Notes under the pieces: model-generated
The model's input: only the letters and a program-made list of their open reading frames with translations
Told to the model about the DNA's origin: nothing
Database searches by the model: none
Assembly: GCA_945902075.1 (NCBI GenBank)
Contig: CAMDMA010000006.1
Location: 1 to 64,000, forward strand
Length of the DNA: 64,000 bases
From: Candidatus Kuenenia stuttgartensis
GTDB lineage: Bacteria; Planctomycetota; Phycisphaerae; Phycisphaerales; SM1A02
Reading direction: 5' to 3'
Made by a program: the position numbers and the translations under genes
In this document: piece by piece, positions 17,544 to 25,750 of the stretch
Position numbering within the stretch: position 1 is the first letter of the stretch
Layout: the number at the start of each line of letters is the position of its first letter

Positions 17544-18905
17544 ATGCAAACGAAGATCCTCGCCGCCACGCTTGCAGCGCTCGTCGGCCTTCCGTCCACC
17601 GTCCTCGCGCAATCCGTTGACCTCTTCAACGGCAGCAACCTCTCCGGTTGGGTCAATGTGAACACAGCGCCGTCGACCTTCACCGTCGCGAAGGACGAGT
17701 CGGGTTCGCCAATCATCCGCTGCTCGGGTGTACCGACTGGCATCCTTCGCACGGAAAAGGCCTACGAAAACTTCGTCCTCGAATTCGATTGGAAACACCT
17801 GTCAGAACCGGGAAACGCTGGGCTCTTCGTATGGAGCGATCCGTACTGCGCGACCGGCGTGCCGTTCTCACGGTCGATTGAGGTCCAGATCATGCTCACC
17901 CCCGACAACATCGACGGCGAGGGTCGCACGATGTACACGGGCCAGGGCGACATTTTCTCGATCTGGGGCGCGAGCATGAAGCCTGATCGTCCGCATCCAG
18001 GCGGCTGGGAGCGTTGCCTCCCAAGTGCGCGCATGACCAAAGGCAAAGGCGAGTGGAACCACTACAAGGTGACGTGTAACAAAGGCGTCATCAAACTCGC
18101 GGTCAATGGCACAGAAGTTTCCGGCTGCTCAGAGGTCACCCCGCGTAAGGGTTTCATCTGCCTCGAGAGCGAAGGCACTGAGATCTGGTTTAAGAATCTC
18201 AAAATCACCGAGCTTCCCGCCGCCGAACCCGCACTTGCACCTGAAATGGTGTGCGACCTCGCGCGCGCGGGACTGCGGCCCATCTTCAACGGCCTCACGC
18301 TCGAAGGTTGGCACGAAGGTGATGTGAACGGAAACACGGCAGCTGGTGAGCATTGGTCGGTTGGTGGCAACGTGATCCACTTCGATGGCAAGGGGCGCGA
18401 CCTTTGGACAAACGAAAGCTTCGGCGACTTTGAGATGCAAGTCGACTGGCGTTGGACTGGCGAACACCAAGGAAAAATGAACCGTCCATACATCGGGTTG
18501 GACGGGAAAACCGTCAAGAACCCTGACGGTTCGGACAAGGTGGCTGAGGTCGAAGAGCGCGATAGCGGTATCTATCTGCGCGGCAATTCGAAGAGCCAGG
18601 TCAACATGTGGGTTTGGCCCTGTGGTTCGGGCGAGGTGTACGGCTACCGGACCGATGCGGCGCTCCCGCCGGAAATTCGCGCTGCGTGCGCGCCGCGATT
18701 GAATGCCGACGCTCCGGTCGGTCAGTGGAATCGATTCCGCATCCGCATGATTGGTGAAACGCTGAATGTGTGGCTGAATGGCAAGCATGTGCTCGTCGAT
18801 GCGCGTTTGCCTGGCGTACCGAAGACCGGACCAATCGCGCTTCAGTGCCACGGCTCGCCAATCGAATTTACCAATGTCATGGTTGAGAGCCTTGATTCGA
18901 AGTGA
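17544..18905 (+). CDS. secreted protein with two DUF1080 (3-keto-disaccharide hydrolase) domains
   Basis: 453 residues. Signal peptide (LAATLAALVGLPSTVLAQ), then two concanavalin-like jelly-roll domains of the DUF1080 / 3-keto-disaccharide hydrolase family: residues ~25-225 (VDLFNGSNLSGWVNV … FVLEFDWKHL … NAGLFVW) and ~245-450 (PIFNGLTLEGWHEGD … DFEMQVDWRW … DSGIYLRGN … GQWNRFRIRM … VWLNGKHV). Most family members have one domain, so this is a tandem fusion. Planctomycetes carry many of these and they are linked to polysaccharide breakdown through 3-keto sugars. The stop codon overlaps the GTG start of the protease gene, so the two are likely co-translated. Confidence 0.88.
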   Translation: MQTKILAATLAALVGLPSTVLAQSVDLFNGSNLSGWVNVNTAPSTFTVAKDESGSPIIRCSGVPTGILRTEKAYENFVLEFDWKHLSEPGNAGLFVWSDPYCATGVPFSRSIEVQIMLTPDNIDGEGRTMYTGQGDIFSIWGASMKPDRPHPGGWERCLPSARMTKGKGEWNHYKVTCNKGVIKLAVNGTEVSGCSEVTPRKGFICLESEGTEIWFKNLKITELPAAEPALAPEMVCDLARAGLRPIFNGLTLEGWHEGDVNGNTAAGEHWSVGGNVIHFDGKGRDLWTNESFGDFEMQVDWRWTGEHQGKMNRPYIGLDGKTVKNPDGSDKVAEVEERDSGIYLRGNSKSQVNMWVWPCGSGEVYGYRTDAALPPEIRAACAPRLNADAPVGQWNRFRIRMIGETLNVWLNGKHVLVDARLPGVPKTGPIALQCHGSPIEFTNVMVESLDSK

Positions 18906-20293
18906 GCTTCTGCGATCGTGCGATGATGCTCACTTTCTGCGCCTCCACCGCTCTGCTCGCATTTCTGGCTCCGACCGCATCCGCGCGATCCGCTGAACTT
19001 GTCTTGATCAAGCAGCAAGTGGCGACGGAGACTTTCCACTTTGACTCAACCGCTCTAGAGGGACTCCGTCCGGGACAGCCGCTCCCCGCGAGTTTCGATG
19101 CCGTTGGTGGGCGCGGGCTGCTGCTCGTCGCACGAAACTCGATTGAGGATGCCGAGCACTTCGTCTTCGAGCATCCGCTGCATGCCGCGCGCGCTGCATC
19201 GCTCCTTCTCCGCGACGGGCGGTTGACCGGAACGATCGCACATCTCGGCGAGTCTCGAACCGTTCTTGGTTCGACGCGTGCAGGCGAGTCCACACTGCGC
19301 GTTGAAGACGCCACGAAGGATCTGCCGTGCGGACAGGGTGATGTCGTGCAGCCGCCTCTCACGAGCAACGGGAAGGGCGGCCGCGACAGCGGCCATGATG
19401 AAGGCTCCGTTGCTGGGGTCGCATGTGATGATGGGTCGCGCGTTGACCTGCTCGTTGCGTACACCGACGCCGCGATCGCTCAAGCGGGCGGTGAAACCCA
19501 GTTGCAGGATTCGATCCTTTGGGCCGTTGCCGATTCAAACGCAACCTACGCAGCGTCCGGCATCAGCCTCGTCGCACGGCTTGTTGGTACGACCCATGTT
19601 TCCGGATACGTCGAGGACTCTGCCTCAATGGCGAACGACCTCTATCGCCTCCGAGATCCCGCCGATGGCACCCTCGACGAGGTCAGCGCACTTCGCGACA
19701 CGCTCGGTGCAGACCTCGTCGCACTTATCCGCGCTGACGGCGGCGGCGCGTGTGGCATCGCCTTCCTGGTGAGTTCGTCCATCGATCAGCAGAGTTACGG
19801 AGTCAGCGTGACCGCGCTCGGTTGTTTCCCTGGCAAGACTTTCACCCATGAACTTGGCCACAACATGGGTTGTTGCCACGCGCCGGGCGACGGCGGTGGC
19901 TGCACCAGCGGTGGAGTGTTTCCTTACTCGACTGGTCACCGCTTCTTCGGGACGAATGACGCGCAGTACCGAACGGTCATGGCATACGCACCTGGGGCGC
20001 GCATCGGCCGCTTTTCTTCGCCTGCCGTGATCTTCGAAGGCTCACCAACCGGAATCGCCGACGAACGCGACAACGTCCGCTCGATGAACGAGAGCCGATT
20101 CATTTTCACGAACTTCCGCTGCGAAGTCTGCTTTGGAGACTTCGACTCGAGCGGCGAAGTTAACGCCGCTGACCTCGCGTCGATGCTCTCAAACTGGGGA
20201 GTTGGAAGTAAGAGCGCAGACCTCACTGGAGACGGCAATACCGACGCGGCTGACCTCGCGATTCTCCTCGGCAACTGGGGTGCTTGCGACTGA
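18902..20293 (+). CDS. secreted metzincin-type zinc metalloprotease with dockerin-like tail
   Basis: 463 residues. The GTG at 18902 overlaps the preceding stop (GTGA) and supplies an Arg before the signal peptide hydrophobic core; ATGs at 18923/18926 are possible but give an uncharged signal. A propeptide-like region (~30-160) leads to the catalytic domain (~180-400) with the zinc motif HELGHNMGCCH (first His about residue 316, HExxHxxxxxH) and a Met-turn (TVMAYAPG), as in reprolysin-like (M12B) proteases. The C-terminal ~54 residues are the dockerin-like pair, from CFGDF to a terminal WGACD. It probably acts outside the cell; substrate unknown. Confidence 0.88.
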   Translation: MSFCDRAMMLTFCASTALLAFLAPTASARSAELVLIKQQVATETFHFDSTALEGLRPGQPLPASFDAVGGRGLLLVARNSIEDAEHFVFEHPLHAARAASLLLRDGRLTGTIAHLGESRTVLGSTRAGESTLRVEDATKDLPCGQGDVVQPPLTSNGKGGRDSGHDEGSVAGVACDDGSRVDLLVAYTDAAIAQAGGETQLQDSILWAVADSNATYAASGISLVARLVGTTHVSGYVEDSASMANDLYRLRDPADGTLDEVSALRDTLGADLVALIRADGGGACGIAFLVSSSIDQQSYGVSVTALGCFPGKTFTHELGHNMGCCHAPGDGGGCTSGGVFPYSTGHRFFGTNDAQYRTVMAYAPGARIGRFSSPAVIFEGSPTGIADERDNVRSMNESRFIFTNFRCEVCFGDFDSSGEVNAADLASMLSNWGVGSKSADLTGDGNTDAADLAILLGNWGACD

Positions 20294-20339
20294 CGCGCGG
20301 ATCACGCTTGATTTCGTGATCGGTGAACACGCAAAAACG

Positions 20340-20371
20340 ACACGGGCCGCGGCGATCGCTGCGGCCCGTGT
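20340..20371. terminator. bidirectional intrinsic terminator between protease gene and fliA
   Basis: Perfect 11-bp inverted repeat (20340-20350 / 20361-20371) with a 10-base loop. On the minus strand it is followed by five T, ending the fliA transcript; on the plus strand only a weaker GTTTGATT follows. Confidence 0.75.
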
Positions 20372-20417
20372 GTTTGATTGGCTTTGCGACGGATCGATGA
20401 ACCGTCGGTCGCGCGAG

Positions 20418-21734
20418 TTACTCTTCGACGGTCTCGCGATGTTGCATTTGCGCTTTCAGACGCGCGAGAATCGACGAATGCATCTGGCTGACGCGGCTCT
20501 CTGAAAGGTCAAGCGTCGCGCCAATTTCCTTCATCGTCATTTCCTCGTAGTAGTAGAGGATGACGATGAGTCGCTCTGCGCGCGAGAGTCCCTTGGTGAT
20601 GAGCTGCTGAAGATCCTGCTTCTGCACCGCTTGGAGCGGATTCTCCTGTCGACCGTCTTCCACCACATCGATCTCGCGAACGTCTTTCGAACTGTCAGTC
20701 TCGAAACACTTGCGTGTGAGGCTCACCATCGAGATTGGACGAGAATCCTTGTGGAGCTTGTCGAACTCGTCGCCGGACACGTTCAACCGCGATGCGACTT
20801 CATCCTCTGTTGGACGCGCGCCCGTCTCCATCTCAATCGACTTTCGCACCTTCTCAACCTTCGCAGTTCGGCTGCGGACGAGACGCGGAACCCAGTCCAT
20901 GGAGCGCAACTCGTCGAACATCGCGCCGCGAATACGCTGGGTGCAGAAGGTCTCGAACTTGACCCCGCGGTCCGGATCGAAACCATCAACCGCATCCATC
21001 AGGCCGAAAGCACCCGCACTCTTCAGGTCATTGATTTCGACCTCGCTGGGAAGTCGCTTGTGGAGGCGCTCCGCGGCATAGGCCACAAGGTCAAGGTGGC
21101 GAGCGATGAGGAAGTTGCGAATCTCCGTCGTCGGGGAGACACGGTACTCGCGCCAAACTTGATCGATTGGGCGCTCGGATAGCGGCACGATCTTCGAGGG
21201 ATTGCGCGCGGGAGTTAGGGTCGATCCATGTGAGGCACGGGCTGCTGCCGCAGCAGATCCGCTCACCTTCGAGATCGAACGCGGCACAATCTCCACGGAC
21301 TTTTGACGCAGCGTCTTCGTCGCAGCGATCTCAACACAGGTGTCGAGAGTCGCAGCGGAACCCGGAGCGATGGCCGTACTTGCAGCGGACTTGCTGCGGG
21401 CCGTTGCAGCGCTCAGCGGACGGGCGGTGCCAGTTCGGGCGCGCTTCGTCGTGTTGGAACCTGATGCTGGACTAGACGCCGACGTTACAGCGGGATTGGC
21501 AGCAGGATTGGCAGCGGGGCTTGTTGCTCCAACTCCCTCCGCGACTGTCGCAGATGCCGTGCCGCGACTGCGGGGTGCTGGACTGCCTGCCGAGCGAATC
21601 ACGGGGTCGGATTTGTTGGCACCTTTCGCGTGGCGCGCCAACGCGACTTGAGCGTGGACCTTTGAATTGGTTGTCGAATCGGGGGTCGGAACGAGTGCGA
21701 GTTTCGATGTGTTTGCTGCGGTTTTCCTGGACAT
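20418..21734 (-). CDS. fliA: flagellar-type sigma factor (FliA/WhiG family) with long N-terminal extension
   Basis: 438 residues from the ATG at 21734, which has AAGGAG nine bases upstream. The C-terminal ~250 residues are a sigma-28 family protein: region 2 (NFLIARHLDLVAYAAERL, LKSAGAFGLMDAVDGFDP, FETFCTQRIRGAMFDELRSM), region 3 (GARPTEDEVASRLNVS) and region 4 (LSRAERLIVILYYYEEMTMK, ESRVSQMHSSIL). Normal FliA is ~240 residues; here ~188 extra N-terminal residues are low-complexity, rich in Ala, Ser, Thr, Pro and basic residues, with no known domain. It ends the flagellar block after flhF-flhG, as in many bacteria, and should direct late flagellar genes. Confidence 0.92.
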   Translation of the reverse strand: MSRKTAANTSKLALVPTPDSTTNSKVHAQVALARHAKGANKSDPVIRSAGSPAPRSRGTASATVAEGVGATSPAANPAANPAVTSASSPASGSNTTKRARTGTARPLSAATARSKSAASTAIAPGSAATLDTCVEIAATKTLRQKSVEIVPRSISKVSGSAAAAARASHGSTLTPARNPSKIVPLSERPIDQVWREYRVSPTTEIRNFLIARHLDLVAYAAERLHKRLPSEVEINDLKSAGAFGLMDAVDGFDPDRGVKFETFCTQRIRGAMFDELRSMDWVPRLVRSRTAKVEKVRKSIEMETGARPTEDEVASRLNVSGDEFDKLHKDSRPISMVSLTRKCFETDSSKDVREIDVVEDGRQENPLQAVQKQDLQQLITKGLSRAERLIVILYYYEEMTMKEIGATLDLSESRVSQMHSSILARLKAQMQHRETVEE

Positions 21735-22201
21735 TCGGTCGGCTCCTTGACCTGTCGTCCCATGTTCTGGAGTCGTGCGCTTGAGTGACGCACAACCCAC
21801 TCACCTTTCCTCAGCCACCGTACGCACGACGCATACGACAACCGAGAAACCGACTCAGACGCGCCGTTCTCCGGACGATGCGCCTGCGTTCCTTCAGGAT
21901 GAACGTCGTGTTGAATCCGTTTCGAATGGGAGCGCGTGCGCGTTGCGCGGTGGCGAGATCCATTCGCGACGGATGCACGACGTGCACCCTTGCGCCTGCC
22001 TCTGCGCTCGACGCGCTTTGACAGGACCTGTGCAGACTTCATTTCGCAGAGTGGATCAGCTGGTTTGGGTCGGCGTCATTGCCGGAAAACAAGCTGTTTT
22101 TGATCTGCGCGAACGACCACACATCGCGATCAACGAACATCCATGTCCGTTGTCACGACGTCAGTATAACGAGAATCCAGATCACGCAACTGCCTTTCGG
22201 C
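21735..22201. other. long leader/intergenic region upstream of fliA
   Basis: 467 bases without a supported gene. On the minus strand a possible sigma-70 promoter is seen: -35-like TTGCGT (22189-22184) and -10 TATACT (22168-22163), spaced 15 bp. If used, fliA would have a leader of roughly 420 bases. A plus-strand frame crosses this region but has no recognisable protein features. Confidence 0.4.
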
Positions 22202-22600
22202 TCAAGCTGCATTCTTTTCACGACGCCGTCCAACGGCATCGCGATTTTCCGATCGGACGGCTCGCGATGCCATTGATTCGACATCATCTTCGAGCACATC
22301 GACTCCGGTGAGCCCATCCAGATCAACCTCGCGCGCCGCACGATCCTCAGCATCCGCTTGAACTGCGTCCTCGATACGAGCGACTTCCTCAGAGACGATC
22401 CAGTCGCAGACCAGTCCCAGCAGAAATCCACCTGCGAAAGCGGCCGCCATGGCAAGCAGCGCGCGCGAAAGCACCGTTTCCACAGGATTACTGCTTGAGA
22501 TTCCAACGATCACCGAAACGGTAAATGCCGCGAATCCGGTACATGCCCCCACTGCTTGAGGAATCGGAATACGCGCGGATGGACGGGTGACGGAGGGCAT
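22202..22600 (-). CDS. small membrane protein in the flagellar block
   Basis: 132 residues from the ATG at 22600 (a longer reading to 22639 is possible). Two hydrophobic segments, GACTGFAAFTVSVIVGISS and LLAMAAAFAGGFLLGLVCDW, are followed by an acidic and then Arg/Lys-rich cytoplasmic tail. The position between flhG and fliA on the same strand suggests co-expression with flagellar genes. I do not recognise a family; function unknown. Confidence 0.65.
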   Translation of the reverse strand: MPSVTRPSARIPIPQAVGACTGFAAFTVSVIVGISSSNPVETVLSRALLAMAAAFAGGFLLGLVCDWIVSEEVARIEDAVQADAEDRAAREVDLDGLTGVDVLEDDVESMASRAVRSENRDAVGRRREKNAA

Positions 22601-22721
22601 GTCATCGAGCCTACACACAGAGGATCCGCGGATCCGCAAAACCGTTCGTGGTGCACGCAGCCGAGAAGATGGCCGTCATACATCGGCGGAGGAGCGCCTC
22701 TACGGAAGATCGGCAAAATAG

Positions 22722-23693
22722 TCAGCGAGACGCGAGGAAACCGGTCAGCCGGGCAAGAAAGCCCTGACGAATCTGCGGCGGCGTCGACGCTGAACCCTCA
22801 CCAACGAGTTCGCGTGCAAGTTGCCGGATTGCTCTAGATGCGGGCGCGTAGGGCGACGCAATGGCAACAGGCTCGCGCTTTCGAACCGCCGCTGGCACCG
22901 CCGGGTCGTGCGGAATAGAGCCGGCATAACTGATCCGGGTATTGAGAAACGCTTTCGCGACGCGATCCATGCGCGCGTGCACCGCGCGGCCTTCCTCGTC
23001 ATTGGCAACCATGTTGACGACGAGTTGAATTCCGCTGCGACGACCACGAGCAACGAGCGTCTTGATCGCGCCGTAGGCATCGGCGATCGATGTTGGTTCG
23101 GGCGTGGTCGCGACGATGATCGTGTGTGCGGCGGCGGCAAACGCCATCGAGTTCGCGCCAATACCCGCACCGGTATCGATGATGAGCATGTCGACGGAGC
23201 GCTCCAACTCCATGAGTTGCATCAGCACATCGCGACGCTGGCTCTGCCCCATATCCGCGAGCCGCGAAACGCCAGACGCGCCTGGAAGCAGCCGGAATCC
23301 GCCGGGTGCAAGCACCATGACTTCTTCGAGCGAGCGCTCGCGACCCACAACATCTTCAAGGGTTGATCGCGGCGAAATTCCGCACAGAACGTCGGCATTT
23401 GCAAGACCAAGGTCGGCATCCAGCAGTGCCGTCTTGAGTCCGCGCTGCGCGAAGCTCACCGCAAGGTTCACTGCGAGATTGGTCTTTCCAACCCCGCCCT
23501 TTCCGCTTGACACTGCGATTGCCCGCGCAAGACTCACAGGTCGCGTGCGCTCTGCTGCGTTCAGCGGACCAACGCTTATGGCTGCTGCAACTGGATCCAC
23601 CGCAGGAGCGGCGACTTCATGAACCATGCGGGGTGCGGACACAAGCCGCCGCAACTTCTCGGCTTGATCAGACGTCAGTATTCCTTCACGCAT
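22722..23693 (-). CDS. flhG: FlhG (FleN/YlxH) MinD-like ATPase
   Basis: 323 residues; the ATG at 23693 overlaps the flhF stop (TGATG). An N-terminal DQAEKLRRLV motif matches the FlhG activation helix that stimulates the FlhF GTPase. The MinD-type deviant Walker A is SSGKGGVGKTN (~residue 63), with LLDADLGLANADVL and LIIDTGAGI as the other nucleotide motifs, and a basic/hydrophobic C-terminal end (FLARLTGFLASR) that could be an amphipathic membrane helix as in MinD. It controls flagellar number and placement with FlhF. Confidence 0.93.
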   Translation of the reverse strand: MREGILTSDQAEKLRRLVSAPRMVHEVAAPAVDPVAAAISVGPLNAAERTRPVSLARAIAVSSGKGGVGKTNLAVNLAVSFAQRGLKTALLDADLGLANADVLCGISPRSTLEDVVGRERSLEEVMVLAPGGFRLLPGASGVSRLADMGQSQRRDVLMQLMELERSVDMLIIDTGAGIGANSMAFAAAAHTIIVATTPEPTSIADAYGAIKTLVARGRRSGIQLVVNMVANDEEGRAVHARMDRVAKAFLNTRISYAGSIPHDPAVPAAVRKREPVAIASPYAPASRAIRQLARELVGEGSASTPPQIRQGFLARLTGFLASR

Positions 23694-25546
23694 CAACGAA
23701 CCTCACTACCCATGACAAGTGCCGCGAGACGACGGCCTCTTGCAACTTCGATGTGATCGGGGACCTCTTGGCCATGGGTGAGGAAACTCACCCGTGTTCC
23801 AAGACGCTCAACGAGGGAAACAAGCGTACCAAATGATGCGGCTTCATCGAGCTTTGTGAGCGCCAAACGGTCGATTCCAAGTGCGCCAAATGCTTCGACC
23901 TCACGCGCGAGCGTGCGCGCACCAGCTGTCGCCGATAGAACAAGATGTGTCTCATCGGGCTCGGCCGCCGCGAGAAACGCCCGCAATTCCGAGAGTTTCA
24001 TTCGGTCGTTCTGGCTGCGGCCTGCAGTGTCGATCAGAATGACATCGACATCGCCGAGTCTCTCGCAGGCGCGCGATGCGTCCGCTGGAGAGGACGCAAC
24101 TTCGACGGGAATACCGAGAATCTCCGCGTAGGTTCGCAACTGGTCAACCGCAGCGATGCGGTACGTGTCCGCGGCGACGATACCCACACGAAGCCCTCGT
24201 TTGAGGGCGAGTTGTGCAGCGATCTTCGCAAGGGTGGTTGTCTTGCCAACACCGGTCGGCCCAACAAAGGCGATGCGCCTAGCACCACCGTTGCGTCCCG
24301 GAAGGATGCGAAACGCGTCGGTGTCGTCGCTTGGAAGAAGCGCGGCGATGCGTCGCTCGATGGACTCACGAACAGCCGCCTCGGATGGAGCAACGCCCGC
24401 ATCGATCACGGAGTCAAACTCGCGCGCAACATCACGGAGAATTCGGTCGGCAAGCTCAGCGGCAACCTCTTGCTCGATGAGTCGCGCGTAGGCGGATTCG
24501 AGTGACGCTGGTCGCGCATCGCGCGTTGTCGCCGGGATTGTTGGAGCGGCACCCAAGTTCGGCGCGGGCGTTGCCGACGAGTTTCCGGCGAGCACGCGGC
24601 CAACAAAGGCGGAGATGGTGTCAAGCTCGGTGGCAAGGGTGGGAATGGCACGCGCCCGCTCCGCGACAGACGCGACAGACGCGACAGACGCGACAGACGC
24701 GACAGACGCGACAGAAAGGAGTGGTTCGGGCCGTGACGTACTCAGCGCAGGAGTCACGCTCCCGACCGCGGTCGCTGGCAGTTCTCGAACAACCGCAGCC
24801 GTCAGTTTTCCCGTGAATCCTGCACCGCTCTGTTCCGGAACCAACACGAAGCGCTGCGCGGGGCCGGTCGCCGTAGCGGACGGCATCGATACCGGCGCGA
24901 AATTTGCTGCGACCGTTGCCGCCGCTTCGCCGGTGGCTCGCTCGTTTCGCGCAGCCATCGAACGCGTCGTCGCCTGCTTCTCGAGTTGAATCGCCATCGA
25001 CTGGGCGAGCCGTCTCGTCTTCTCGCGCTCCGCATTCATATCGATGGGGCTCACGTCGACCGCAGCCTGAGCAGCGGAGGCGAGGGGCGTGTTCAGCGGC
25101 AACGCTGACGTCGAAGTTGTCGCTGAAGTTCCCGGAGCGGTTTGAGAGCCGTAGGCACGGGCAGCGGCAGAGAAGCGGACTGTTTCCACGGGGCGCGCTG
25201 CGCCGCCTTCTGGGACACGATCAAGGACACGATCAAGGACACGATCTGGTGCACGATCTGGTGCACGATCTGGTGCACGATCTGGTGCACGATGCGCGTT
25301 GGTCGTCACACGCGGGGTAGCAGCACCCTTTGTTCGCGTCGACCGGGCCGCAGTTGCCGCATCCGTGGCTGGCATATCCGCAGCGCGCGCCGCGGTGATC
25401 TCGACCACCGCGCGTCGACCAAATCCAAAGAATCCCCCCCGCTCGAACGTGCGCGTGTGAAGAATCACAGCGTCTACGCCAAGATCTTTTTTCACGAAGG
25501 CGAGCGCCTCCGCCATCGTCCATGCCTGATAGGTCTTGAGCTTCAA
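23693..25546 (-). CDS. flhF: FlhF, SRP-type GTPase for flagellar placement
   Basis: 617 residues when started at the TTG at 25546, which has AGGAGG six bases upstream and gives MKLKTYQAWTMAEAL, matching the normal FlhF N terminus; a GTG frame 30 codons upstream lacks this support. N-terminal B domain start (~1-60), a very long low-complexity linker (~60-370) with tandem-repeat-encoded DRAP/DRVL and SVA runs, then the NG GTPase domain: GPTGVGKTTTLAKIA (G1), ADTYRIAAVDQLR, LIDTAGRSQND (G3), LTKLDEAASFG (G4). FlhF family members are usually 360-500 residues, so the linker is expanded. It recruits the first flagellar parts to the pole together with FlhG. Confidence 0.93.
   Translation of the reverse strand: MKLKTYQAWTMAEALAFVKKDLGVDAVILHTRTFERGGFFGFGRRAVVEITAARAADMPATDAATAARSTRTKGAATPRVTTNAHRAPDRAPDRAPDRAPDRVLDRVLDRVPEGGAARPVETVRFSAAARAYGSQTAPGTSATTSTSALPLNTPLASAAQAAVDVSPIDMNAEREKTRRLAQSMAIQLEKQATTRSMAARNERATGEAAATVAANFAPVSMPSATATGPAQRFVLVPEQSGAGFTGKLTAAVVRELPATAVGSVTPALSTSRPEPLLSVASVASVASVASVASVAERARAIPTLATELDTISAFVGRVLAGNSSATPAPNLGAAPTIPATTRDARPASLESAYARLIEQEVAAELADRILRDVAREFDSVIDAGVAPSEAAVRESIERRIAALLPSDDTDAFRILPGRNGGARRIAFVGPTGVGKTTTLAKIAAQLALKRGLRVGIVAADTYRIAAVDQLRTYAEILGIPVEVASSPADASRACERLGDVDVILIDTAGRSQNDRMKLSELRAFLAAAEPDETHLVLSATAGARTLAREVEAFGALGIDRLALTKLDEAASFGTLVSLVERLGTRVSFLTHGQEVPDHIEVARGRRLAALVMGSEVR
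24663..24716. repeat. 9-bp tandem array inside flhF
   Basis: Six copies of GCGACAGAC (last copy imperfect), in frame, coding a Ser-Val-Ala tripeptide run in the FlhF linker. Copy number could change without a frameshift. Confidence 0.9.
25214..25294. repeat. 12-bp tandem array inside flhF
   Basis: About seven 12-bp units in two variants, GACACGATCAAG-like (3) and TGCACGATCTGG-like (4), coding APDR/VLDR tetrapeptides in the FlhF linker. In frame, so length changes keep the protein intact. Confidence 0.9.
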
Positions 25547-25750
25547 GGCGGCCCTCCTGGCACTCGCGCCGCATTCGCGACGCATTCGCTCAACTTCGAG
25601 GCGGAGCCGAAGGGCTGCCGTCCTCTCCCGCAGCACGCGCCGACATCCTGTCGCGCGACCTGCTCCGGGCTTGCAAGCCTTTCGGCCCGCTCACTCGGTT
25701 CACAATCATCCACGAGAAGCTTTCGTTTCGATGTTTTGGGCCAATCTCGC

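Noticed and set aside
21775-22311. 178-codon plus-strand frame upstream of fliA
   Set aside because: Arg/His-rich, no domain, overlaps the tail of a better minus-strand gene; no ribosome site.
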